Assembly: GCA_947172415.1 (NCBI GenBank)
Contig: OX359191.1
Location: forward strand, 372,001 to 436,000
DNA length: 64,000 bases
Reading direction: 5' to 3'
Source: Chondrosia reniformis
Lineage: Eukaryota > Porifera > Demospongiae > Chondrillida > Chondrillidae
Shown here: one piece after another, positions 24,254 through 37,500 of the stretch
How positions within the stretch are numbered: position 1 is the first letter of the stretch
How the letters are laid out: each line of letters begins with the position of its first letter
Notes under the pieces: model-generated
The model's input: the letters and a program-made list of their open reading frames with translations, nothing else
The model's database searches: none
Told to the model about the DNA's origin: nothing
Translations under genes and position numbers: made by a program

Positions 24254-24262
24254 TTTTTATAT

Positions 24263-25561
24263 CATATCGTACGATATACGTTATAATCCAAGCTTGGAAT
24301 GTTATGGATGGTCAATTGAAATTCAGGGAATACTAGGACACTTGGGGTGCATGAGATTAACGTTCGTGCTAGAGCTCTATTGGAAGGTCAAGGAGGCAAT
24401 GTTCCAGATAACAATGAAGTAGTAGCACCAAATGGACAACAGAATTAAGGGCGTCAGAAGGATTGCGACATCGTCTTGTATCACTACCTGAAGGAGCTCA
24501 GCAAACAATCAATGCCTTTTTCAGAGCTCTTAATAAGCGACCTCAGATAATTTCTATGTATATATATATATAATCACAGAACAATACATGCAAAAAATGT
24601 AGCAATTTATATTATTGAAGTTAACAAGACTTGCAGTGTCAGTATAGAAGCTATTACATTGAAACATGTACAAACTATATACCTGCATGGGTCACTCATG
24701 ATCATTTAGTACCTGAGTCAACCTTTAGTTTTTGACAATAGGGGCATGTGTGTGGAACATACCTTGTATCATATCCCACCACAATATTACCGGTGTTATA
24801 TATACTTAGTCTGATTTCATCAGACTAGACCAGTGTATACTAACTAGAGATAAGGGACTTCCCATTGAAAAGTCCCTTTTGGATGCAAAAGGTCATAGTA
24901 CATTCAATCTCGTGACATTCCTTTAATTTTAAAATTTAGGCAGGGAAGAATGCAGTATTAGGAGTATAGACATCTTCTTTTTGATTGTATATGTTCACAA
25001 CGAACATAGCTAACATGTCCATATGTATGAAGGGTAGCATAAAGATGATGATAGATTTTAAACACAATTTTCTTAGACTGTAGTTATATACTTGGGCCAA
25101 ACCTAAAAACATGCACTGGACAGATGTACGTATATAACACATGCTCTTTTATTTTAATTACTCCCTATCACTTCATAACACATGCATGCAGTCTGGCCCA
25201 GTGAAGACTTGTAAAGAAAGCAAAAAGTTAAAAAATGTTATAAAAGAACACTGTTGCAAAACAGACAAACACATTAATAAATCAATTCAGTACAAAATGA
25301 CAGTACTTTTGTCTGGCACTGGAACCTCTTGATCCACACATATATATTCATGAAGTCCTATGAAACTGGAACTATAATGTTATATTAGTTTGTGGTTCTG
25401 TGGTAGATGTTGTTATTCCTACAAGGATGTATGTTATGATAAGTTGGTTAGTGAGGTACTTTTCAAGGTTCATTCCCTCAGTTCACACCTAGTCTACATA
25501 CGTAACCAGTTACCCTTTTACCATACGTAGGCCTACTTAATACTTTTATATTTTTTTCAAA
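24263..25561. other. Intergenic region upstream of the first kinase gene
   Basis: 24447-24560 has a short open plus-strand stretch (LRHRLVSLPEGAQQTINAFF) that looks like a protein fragment of unknown origin. 24845-24925 repeats the AAGGGACTTCCC hairpin seen at 20945. The 100-150 bp before 25562 should hold the promoter of the kinase gene. No clear motif was seen. Confidence 0.4.
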
Positions 25562-28500
25562 ATGGCTTTTGTAAGAAACTGGTTAGGAAGTAACAAGAAA
25601 AGCAAGCCCTTGACTAATGGTCATAATCAAAACGAGGGCCCAGAAAATAAAACAGCCACTATTACAGATATCGACTCGGTGCAGTTCATAATCGACCAGT
25701 CACTGGTTGACGTGGGAGAATCGGAAGGAGAACGCAAGATGATCGGAGAGGGTGCCTTTGCAAAAGTCTATAAAGGTCGTTATAAGGATGGGCCTAGTGC
25801 TGTGAAAATATTTACAGATGAGGGACAGGAAAACGCTAAAAGCGAACTAAGTTTAGCCGAGAAGCTAAGCGAACATGGCCATGAAAATATTGTCCTGATG
25901 TTAGGAATTTTGGATGGACGATCTGACAAAGCAGTACTCTCTGGTGATGGAGTTGTGTGATAAGACGTTGTTTGACCATCTCGCCGACATTGCCCAGAGA
26001 AAAGAAATTTCTACATTCTCCATCAAGCAAAAGCTTTTACTTCTTCATGACATATCCGGAGCAATGGTATTCCTACACGGCAGGAGCATCCTTCACTTAG
26101 ATCTTCACGCTGCAAATGTGCTGCTGCTCAAGAAGGCACAAGATGGAGAGGAGAGGTATGTGGCAAAGGTTTGTGATTTTGGTAGATCTATCTTTCTAGA
26201 CACTAGCCACAAAGTTGAAATCACTGCTTTCGGTAAAGAGGAGTTTATGCCCCCAGAAGTCCTTGCAAAGTCCCAGCAACATGGAATTTACACTCTTGCA
26301 ATAGATGTCTTCTCTTATGGCTGTCTCATTCTGCATGTTCTTACTTGCACGTTTCCCAAACCAGAGAAAGATGGTACCAGTTCATTTGGGAACAGGAGGT
26401 ACCTAATGACAAACATCAAAGGAGATAACCATCAAGTCTTCCAGCCTATCATTCAGCAGTGCCTAGCTGATGAACCTGCTGAAAGAGGGAATTTCCCATC
26501 CATTGCGCGAACATTAGCTGGCCATATGAAACACTATGGAATGGAGGCAGCAGAGACACTTGATGAAATTACAGTGAGTTTTCCTTTTCACAAAATGTTA
26601 ATCCTTGTGTTTATAATCAATATTTATTGCAGACTAAAAATAGTATGCTGAATAGCCAAATTGATGCATGGAGCCAAAAAGCTGAGAACCTTCAAGTAAT
26701 TTACTTTACTTTTTATGTAAATGTAATATGTATCTATTGAAAAATGGAAGTTGCTTATACCAACAAATATATAATAATTAGGGTTATAATAATAATAATA
26801 ATTATAATAATATATACACTAACTAAGATATAGCAATTGTCAATTTATATATACATATATTGACTTTGGAAAATTATTAATTCTATTTGCAATAAAGGAA
26901 AAAATCTCAAAATTACAAGAAGCAATAGACGAAGTTAAGCAGGAATCTGAAAAAAAGAATGAAGAGGTTTCACTTTATGTATTAACATTGTATTTAATAC
27001 ACGCATACACCTACTAATTTTGTGTAGGCTTAAAGAATTTATAGAAGGACTTGCAACAAACATGCATGTATCTTGATTTGCAATATATATTCCAAATATT
27101 TGTATATGGAACCTGAATGAGAAAGGGTAAAAGTTGCATTAAAATAAGATATGAATTAAGCAAGAGGTGTGTTACAAGTCCTACTAACAATCCTAAATTA
27201 CAAATCAGTATGCATACGTATGTCTACTAACTTCCACAATATTGTATAATTATAGCACCTTGAAACAATAGCAGGCCTTAAGAAAGAAAAAGAACATGAG
27301 GAGGTGCTACATAATCAAGCGAAGGTAAATATACGTATTTAATACAATATTCAGGAATTTATATACAAATGTTCTAGAACTTCTCCACATGTATATGTAG
27401 GTATTTAGAAATTTGTAAAAACCAATAATGAAAGGAAGATTATATATATACTCCGTTGCTGGGGCAACCAAGGCAAATTATATATATTCCACATGCAACC
27501 ATTGTATAACTATAATAAGAAGCATTTTGGCCTCTTAATATAGTTATACAATGCGATATCCTGCCAATAACTCCGTAAACACCTAAAGCTTGTGTCATCC
27601 TGCGAAAAACCTAGGGGCAGAGTGTATAACAGTTATGCAATGTCACTTTGCGGTGTTCATGCCTTCATGTGTCTCGTGTGTGTAAATAATTGATACACAG
27701 CAAAGTGACATTGTAAATATGTATATATATGATATATTGTAACTTGCACTGTATAATATATAGCAAGATTTAGTCTTAATTATGTAGTATTCATGATAAT
27801 ACTTTTAGGTGGCTATTTCTAAACAAAAGTCATCATATGATGACCTGTACCAGAGGTTTAGTGAAAATCAAAGAGAGAAAAAAGCAGTTGAAGATGATAA
27901 TAAAAGGCTTGAAGTACGTACGTAGGTGTGAATACATACGTACATATATTTTGAAGACATATACCTACGTATTTAAAGTACTTTTAAATCAGAAATACGT
28001 ATGTACAAGTTGTATAGTTACAGTAGAGATATTGTCACTTGCTTGGGTTATCATAGTCACTGAAAATGAAAATAATTTATACAGTATACGTATATACTGT
28101 ACAAAATAACCTTTTGCAGGTAAAGGTACAACACTTGAGCAAAGAAAACGTAGATTTACAAAGTGAAATGACAACACTCCAAGGTGAGGTGAGGACTCTC
28201 AGGGAAGAGAAAAGTGGATTGCAGCATGACAATGAGTCTCATATCTCTGAAGTGAAGAGGCTACAGGTATTATGTGTGTAGTGTGTGTGTGATATCTATT
28301 ATACAGTACTTAGGTGATATCATAGGTGTATATATACATATAGAAAGCATTTCAAGTGTGACCATATTTAATTTATATAATCTATCTTCATTGAAAACAT
28401 TACGTACACACAAACGTGATATTAATAAGTTTGTATAGTCATGCTAATAAATGCAGCCAAATATATACGTACGTATATGACTGAAACTATCAAGCCAGTT

Positions 28501-31500
28501 GGATTGGAAACCTCTCCTTGTAATAGTTGCTTGTCCAATTTGACACTTTGAAACTTTAGGTCTTTGAAACTTTAGACGCCCCTAGACTATAGTACTCATT
28601 CAGTTTAATTATGATTGTGGGAAGAAATGTAATGTATACTCAAACTAACCAAAATTCATAGTGGAAGTTAAGCAATGCCGAATGCTTTTATTTTGAGTAA
28701 GGTATACTCTGCTATGATGCCTAATATTATTCATCGTTGCCTTAACTTTCCGGTTAGATATTAAGTAATTAAATAAATTTTGCTGCTTCTATGCCTATGT
28801 ACATATAGCTATGTAGTTTTATATATTATGCAATATTCTACCTTCAGGACGATCTAAAAACCCAACAAAATGACTTACAAAATAGTAGACTGGTAAACGA
28901 AGAACTTAGGAAAAAAATTGTGGAGAAATGTGTGAGTGTTACATTAGTGAAAATGGAGTCATGATTTATATATGATTGAATATATAATGTTTACAATGTT
29001 TACATTCATAAACAGAATGAAATAGATGCAGCTAACAAGAAGCTTAGTGAGGTTGGAAAGTGCAGTACAGAGTTAGCTGAGCTAAAAGAAGAAAATAAAC
29101 AACTTAAGGTACTTATTAATTGTTAATAGAATAAGGATTTCTTCTAACTGCGTCAAACTTATCTTTGTAAAGGTTCATCTTTCGACTTTGGGAGCGTCTA
29201 GAGACGCAGTTTTTTCAATTCTTCTTTCTGACAAACGTTTCGACCCTGGGGGTCTTCTTCAGTAGATGAACCTTTACAAAAATAGGTACTTATTGTTATT
29301 GCATATTAAAGTCTAAGTGATTATTTACGTAGATGTTTAGACAGCTGTCTGTGGATATTTGATAACTTTTTTATTGGATGACTCACTGGTTTCCATTTGA
29401 ATAAGACTTTTGAACTTATGTATAATCAAAATAATTTAATAATCCAGCAATTGGGGTGGATGTATATATTCTTTGCAACATTAAATAATCAATTTAGGCT
29501 GAAAATAAGAAGTTAGTTGAAGATGCCAAACAATCCAAACAAGACTATAATGATGATTTGACCACTCTTAAATCTGAAGTTGAAGCTTTGGAAGTAAGAA
29601 GCTATATAAAATATATTTCCAAAGTACTTTGTTTTTTAACATGCATTGTAGGCAGACAAAGGTGCAGTAGTAAAGGAGAAAGAAGAGCTGACAAAAGCAG
29701 TTGCATCATTACAGGAGAAAGAGAAAGCCCTTACATCAGAGCTGGCTATCAGAAAAGAAGACTTTGAAGCAAAATATGTCAGACATTAGATTGCAATATC
29801 TTGTACACACAATCTATGAGCTGCTTTACTATAGGAGGAGAACACTAAGTTAAAAGACAAGCTTGATAGAGCTGAAAAAGGAGAAAGTCAAGTTCCTGTA
29901 TTGTTAGAACAGATTGAAAAGCTGGAACAAGCAACTAAAGTATTAAAAGTAATTGATTGTTAAGTTTATATATTGTTATTAGTTTAAACTGGAGCTCTAT
30001 ATTTCAATGTGGTAATATTATAGAAAGAGCTTGATGAAAGCAAAAAAGAATTGGATGATAAGAGAAAGGATCATGAAGGAGCTGCTACTGAGGTAGTCAG
30101 ACTGGAAGAACTTTTAAAGGAAAAAGAAATAGTCCTCCAGGAGAAAGGAGTGAGTTTTTCCTATACACATGTCAGAATGTTATGAAAACATTAATTTTAG
30201 TTATAAAAATCCTATAAAAAGGACAATTTATTCATTAACTAGGTGACCATTTGGTAATTAGAGTGTTGTGATTTAAGTTTCATTCTTCATTTACCCTACT
30301 ATAATATAAATGGGTAAATGAAGAATGAATTGCATTGATTTCAAATATTATACATAAGTATATATATATAGGTTGAAATTGAAGATTTAGAAAATAGCAT
30401 TCATAAGGCAAATACAAATATGGAGGCTTTGGAAAAGACAAACGATACATTGGAGCATGACTTATATGAGATCAAAGTACGTATATATATATATATGTAC
30501 TACACAGTGCAAGTTACTGCGGATTTGACTTGCCTTCAGTGTGAGGTAGGAGTACTGTTGGTTGCTTGGATGCATTCACATAGACAACGGGGTTAGAGAC
30601 AATTTGGTAACTTGCACACAAGGGTCATTATGAAATAAATTAAAGGCCCCAGCCTTTATGTCCCTGTGTGCAAGTTACCAAATTGTCTCTAACCCCGTTG
30701 TCTATGTGAATGCATCCAAGCAACCAACGGTACTCCTACCTCACACTGAAGGCAAGTCAAATCTGCGGTGATTATTGGCTGAGACCCCCTACATGAGACT
30801 GAAATTTTTGCTGATAATGGCATGCAGATGCATCATCTTGAGTCTATACTAAGGTGTGAAAAGGTAATTGGAAGGCCATGTATTTAACCTTATATGATCT
30901 GTAGAGAGTACTACTCTGTATGCAGAAGTTGAGAATTTCAGTGTGGTAAAGTCTTGTAGCGTTTAATTATATACCTGATTGTGATTATTTTGGGAGCCAT
31001 TTGCATCTGTATTATATTATCTACCTCAGTGTGATTATCTTGGGAGTCACTTGCATCCGTGTATAAATTTGTAACTTGCACTGTGTAGTACTTGATTGTA
31101 TCTAAATATGCATAATATATAAGCAGTATCGATATCATTTGTGGTCCGAACAGAGGTATATATATACGGAGCTTAAAGTACCACAGTTTTACTACGGTCG
31201 TCTAAACGAATTTCTTTTATTTCTTTACATCAATATATATAGCAACAATTCTGGCTTAAACTTAGCATGAACGTATACAAATACGCTTTATCTAACCTTC
31301 GCTACAACTCGCTTATTCGGTAGCTCCTTCTCGTAGAAGAGCGTCGACTTGTCATAGCCGTTCTCGAAAGGATGATCTTCTTTTAGCAACGAGGCGGTGA
31401 CGTTTTCGCAACGTCACATGATTCACAAAATGTGTGTACCGAGCGACATACGAAGGTGTTGGTGACCCATTAGAAGAACATCACAATACATCACCAGATT

Positions 31501-34500
31501 GTGCAATCGTAACTTTGAATTCTTCATTATATCTTGATTATTTTGCTCATTTAATTAAGCAAAACTTCGCCAGACGTTTCTTATACACATGTACCATGAT
31601 ATATGTTGATTTCACAGTTATCTGACAAATTGAAATTTTTTATCAATATAACACATGGTTTGAATATAAATTTCCCATAGGTTTTCTATAGTCCTATGGC
31701 CTTTTGTATGCAGACTTTGTCCTCCATTTTCTAACAAACGGAGGCCTAAATAAAAAATCCCTTAATTTAAAATGAGTTTTATACCCTAAACTTTATGATA
31801 ATATACCCATTCTGTTTCTAGGTCCTTTCTTGGAGCCATATGAATTATTTAATTATATTATATTATTTATTTATATTAGATTACCTTAGTATATTGTAAC
31901 TTGCACTGTATATATAGTCTGAATATGAAAAAGCTGAGAGTGAAGTGAAGAGATTAGAAAAAGAAATGAAAGAATCACATAGACAACATGAAATAAGAGA
32001 GAAAAGGGAAAGGGATAGTCTTTTTGTAAAGGTAAAGATTCACTATACATGGATAATGTTACCATGAATAATCAATAAATGCATGGGTATATTACAGTAC
32101 ATTAGCTAATCCTTAATACATGTACATACTGATAGAAATACGAGACTTTTATGTGGCCGAGTAGTTCGAGTGCGGGGATGTTTCATAAAGTTAGAAGATT
32201 GTAACTTGCAGCCTTCTTTCGACTTCTAACAAGTTCTAAAGTTCTTACAAAGATGGCCATTTTATCGGTCATATTACCCAACCTGTAATTTGAGAGGATC
32301 ACACCAATTTCATGAAATATTGTGACCTGCACTCCTTGCTAACATAATATTGTGGTTTAGGGGTGGATACAGTGTAGGTTATGAAGCTGAACCCGCCCCT
32401 AAACCACAATGTTATGTTAGCAAGGAGTGGAAATAGGTGTGATCCTCTCACAAATTACAGGCCACAGCTTGGGTGTGACAGACACAGAGACTCCCAGGAT
32501 CACTGATGAAGGGTGGAATTCCCAGAAACGGCTGTCTGACCCAGTGGAGAAGAAATGAAAGAAGGGAAAAGAAGGAAGAAAAGACTCTTGTATCTTCATC
32601 CAAAGCTCTCTTCAGGTTTAGTTCCCCTATAGGCTCTTTTAACAGAATAGGCATAGCATGTAGGAAAATGGTATCTTAGATTTTTCATTTGATGCGACTT
32701 TCTCACCACATTTTTAACAGTGTAGATGTGTGTATGTGAGTGATTTCAGTTGCTCATTTGTTAATTTAAAACATAATAAATAACTCACCTGAATTGTATA
32801 GGTTCAAGATCTGCAAAAGAAAGTTAAGGAAAAAGAGGTAAAAGTAGAAAAATATACGTATAAATGTTGCAGTACAAACGATGGCTAATTATAATTTTTG
32901 TGACTATGTATACACGGCTAATTTAAGCATGATTTCATCCATATATACCAAAAGCTAAGGATTGGTCTACATACTGTATATGTATGTATGTGCATAATTA
33001 TTGTATTATAATTATTAAAATTATGAAACTTATACAGCTGCTAGTGTATAAATATTTTTTATAACAGGATATGCCTCACAAATTAAGGTGTTGTATGTCA
33101 TCCTTCAGTTTTAACTATTATGTCTTTGATACGTTTAAATTGCTGTTCAATGAACAATAATTCTAAATGTTGCGTGCGTACGAATCTTATGCTTATCGTA
33201 TGCTTATCTTAAGTAGAGCTTGCAGCACAATTAATGTTTAAAGCCCATGCCCCTTGCAGGCACCACTTTATAGTGCACACATCAAATTCCTAATTCTGTG
33301 TGATGGTATACGGTTAGTGGTCTATATACGTCTGGGGATGCAGATTCATATACTCATCGTTCTAACTGCGACAGGATTTCAGTTCCTAACGAGTGTCTCA
33401 TCTGTTTTATTTAAAGAAATTGCTTACTCAAAAGACTTCAGAATATGATGAGCTTTCACAAACATTGAGAGAATGTGAAAAACAGAAGAAAGCAGCAGAA
33501 GAGGAAAAACAAAGGCTTGAAGTGAGATATGTTTCCACTAAGCAATGAACTGTTATCAGTGCAACCATTGCATCGTTAATGTTTCAAGTGGCTAAATAAA
33601 ATTAAGTGTACTGTAATTAAAGTCAATACTGCATGTTGTTATCCTTCAATATTAATTTTATTACCTAATTTGTCATTAATTATGGTAAGAAAAGAAATAT
33701 ATACGTATGTCATGTAGTACGCAGTAATCAAAATCTACTGTTGATAACGTATATCTCAGTATATATGCATGTATGCATAGAAACTAGCGAAACTAATTTA
33801 AATTAGGATTGTATATAACTATTAAAATTTTGCAGGAAAAGGAAGTACAGTTGAGTGAAGTACAAAGTGAAATGACAGCACTCCAAGGTGAGGTGAGGAC
33901 TCTTAGAGAAGAGAAGGGTGGATTGCAGCATGACAATGAGACTCTCAGGGAAGAGAAAAGTGGATTGCAGAGTGACAATGAGACTCATATCTCTGAAGTG
34001 AAGAGGCTACAGGTATGTATGTCTGCAAGCTACATAAAGATTTTCTATCTTCTAATGAGTTTACATGTACAGGGAAATGAGAAAGAATGGAGTAAGGAAA
34101 GGACAGCTTTACAGCAGGAGAATAAGATTCTTAACACTGAAAATAAGGGACTCCAGGTAGAGTAATCTAATTGGTCTCTGCTTCTCTGCTAACGATAGTC
34201 AAACTTCAAATATAGTAAAATAAATATACGTAGGAGATTTTAAATTAATTTACAAAATGTTTAAATAGGCCTCCATAATACACAATAAAATGCCATTAGA
34301 CTGTACTAAAAATGTATTTATAAAATATGTGGAATGCTTTAAACTTCATGGCAGAGCAACATAAAAGTTGTGTTGTATGTCCTAATACCCATATTTGCCT
34401 GGACATCCAAAACCATCCATTTTTTCATCATAACAGGGCATAAAATGAACACCACCACTGACCACTGAGTGCAGTGGGTTTGAGTTCATTTTTTACCTTC

Positions 34501-37500
34501 TATTAATTTTTCTTATACTAAAAATTGCTGTCCAATTGCTGGCTAGAATAAGAACACTTTGCTATAATGCAATAACGAAATCTAAAACATAAGTATTAGT
34601 TATACTACACTTGAGTGTGGTATAATTAATATATATCACCTATGACTTGAATTAATTGTAAGGTGATGATAAATAAATATGAGTACAGTGTCACCCGGTT
34701 ATTATACCGCCGGATACTAGGCCAATCCGCCTAATCCGCCTGAGTTCTGGGTTACACTGTATGTATATCTGAGTTTGTATAGAACGCATTCATTTGCATA
34801 CTAGAAGTATCTATGTAATCCACCATCCACCATTATTTTCTCGCCTCAATTGCACATTTAAAGGTGTTATCCACCTTCGTAATCAGCCACTTTCGTCAAG
34901 ATTTTAATCGTATGAAGTAAATCTTAGAGATGGCCATGGCCTCTAAGCGTTCCAAAACTGACTTGAAAATCGCCCGATATGTGACTATAAGAGGAAGAAT
35001 TCGACGGCAACGCAGGAGCAAATATCGTTTATCGTTTTATTTAGCTGGCTATAAGTATTATTGCATAATTAGGATATTTGGTTAATCTGCATGCCAAACT
35101 CAATATTCCGCCAAAAAAGTGCTTGAACGAATTGTGGCGGATTATCCGGGTTACACTGTACTGGTGATATAACATTTATCATAAGTATTATTTGATAATT
35201 ATTAAGCCACAGCACAATAATTCCTTAAGGATTAAATATGAACCTCTAATTCACACCAACAACAATAACAATAATAGTAACAAAACAGACAAGTCAATGA
35301 GTTGATAAATTACTAAATGATAGATTTATAAATAGAGTACATTTAAAGTTAGTCAACTGGGTGACTTTCGGTCAATCCCAGTGTAATATTATCATTATAA
35401 TTAGCTTTGATGGATCCTGAAGGAAGAAATTACTGTTGTTGGTTGTTGTAGCTTAATAATTATGCAACTAATTATGTTCATGATAACTACTCCATTTGTA
35501 CAAGTTTGTGTTTATACATATAGGAAAACATTGACTCTCTTCAGGACAAAATCACTAAAAAAGCTGTAAGTACTTAATTGCTTTAGTACTTTTATCACTG
35601 AGTATTGCTCTGTAAAGCATGCTCATTTGATCATGCCTAAACTGCAGAAAAAAGAACAAGAAAATGAAAAAAAGCTAAAAGACAAAGACAAAGAGTATCG
35701 AACAAAGAATAAAAAGCAAGATGAAAATCTAAAAAAATTAGAAGTACGTAAGTAGTTACCCTATATTAACCCATATATGGTATGGTTCATAAAAAGGTAA
35801 CTGCTACATACATACTAGTTATCAGTTTTTGGTTCATTTAGAGGCCGGGGGTCAGCTAGCCTAGGCTATTCATAAATAGAAGCCAGGTCTTGAATAGAGG
35901 CCAGAATCTCCTGACACAAGATATAAACCAATCCCAACGTCTACCCAGTTTAAGATGTCAAAGTCTCCAGTGATGTTTCCTTCCAGTAACAGGCCATGAG
36001 TGTGCCGTGATGAAGAATAAATAAGTGAATGTGGAGTGGGAGATATGAGAATTTCTTTATAGAAGTTGGCCTCAAATATGACTGGAAATAAAGTAAAAGC
36101 CTGATCCTCTATTTGAATAAATACGTAAAGGCATGTAAGAGTGATATTTAGTTAATTTAAGCTTAGAACGTGGAGATGGATAATGTAACAATGCTGCAAA
36201 CCTAGCTAATCAAACGGCCTGATAAGTCTATTTCTTTTTCAGTGATTATAATCATGTGCATTCATGTGCAGCTTTGCTCTTCGTCTTTCAAATCCAGAGT
36301 TCAATGAAGAGACACTTCGTCTGATTATCAAGATTAATAACTAGATTTACTTATCCATTAATTTAAGTGATATTGATGATATTGAAATTTCTTAAATGAT
36401 CAATTTAGGATGAAAATAAAAAGTTAGTTGAAGATACCAAACGATGCAAACAGATCCAAAACAACATTGTGGCCACGCTTAAATCTGAAATTAAAAGTTT
36501 AGAAGTAAGAAGCTATATAGATATATATAAAATATATTTCCAAAGTAATGCATTGTAGGCAGACAAAAGAGCAATAGTAAAGGAGAAAGAAGAGCTGACA
36601 AAAGCAGTAGCATTGTTAAAAGAGAAAGAAAAAGACCTTACATCAGAGCTGGCTATCAGAAAAAATGACTTTGAAGATAAATTTGTAAGACATTTGATGC
36701 AATCTCTTGTATATACAATCTATGAGCTGCTTTACTATAGGAGGAGAACACTAAGTTAAAAGACAAGCTTGATAGAGCTGAAAAAGGAGAAAGTCAAGTT
36801 CCTCTATTGTCGGTACAGATGGAAAAGCTAGAACAAGAGACAAAAGAATTAAAAGTAATTGATTGTTAAGTTTATATATTGTTATTAGTTTAAACTGGAG
36901 CTCTATATTTCAATGTGGTAATATTATAGAAAGAGCTTGATGAAAGCAAAAAAGAATTGGATGATAAGAGAAAGGATCATGAAGGAGCTGCTACTGAGGT
37001 AGTCAGACTGGAAGAACTTTTAAAGGAAAAAGAAATAGTCCTCCAGGAGAAAGGAGTGAGTTTTTCCTATACACATGTCAGAATGTTATGAAAACATTAA
37101 TTTTAGTTATAAAAATCCTATAAAAAGGACAATTTATTCATTAACTAGGTGACCATTTGGTAATTAGAGTGTTGTGATTTAAGTTTCATTCTTCATTTAC
37201 CCTACTATAATATAAATGGGTAAATGAAGAATGAATTGCATTGATTTCAAATATTATACATAAGTATATATATAGGTTGAAATTGAAGATTTAGAAAATA
37301 GCATTCATGAGGCAAATACAAATATGGAGGCTTTGGAGAAGACAAATGATAAATTGGAGCATGATTTATATGAGACCAAGGTATGCGACTTCACACATAC
37401 ATATATGCCTCAGTAATGTAATCTCTTGCATTATATATACATATATAGTCTGAACATGAAAAAGCTGAGAGTGAAGTGAAGAAATTAGAAAAAGAAATGA

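Larger units (their letters stand above)
22250..24262 (-). mobile_element. Damaged non-LTR retrotransposon (PHD-type ORF1 plus AP endonuclease, no RT seen)
   Basis: On the minus strand the order is start at about 24253, a PHD-finger ORF1, then an apurinic endonuclease domain. This is the 5' to 3' order of CR1/L2-like LINEs. The reverse transcriptase expected after the endonuclease is absent; by 22250 only unrelated AT-rich sequence follows. ORF1 and ORF2 are both interrupted. Target-site duplications are not obvious. The outer limits are approximate. Confidence 0.75.

Noticed and set aside
25908..25911. Programmed frameshift in the kinase exon
   Set aside because: There is no slippery heptamer or downstream structure that I can identify, and the paralog has a normal frame at the same place. 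Mutation or sequence error is simpler.
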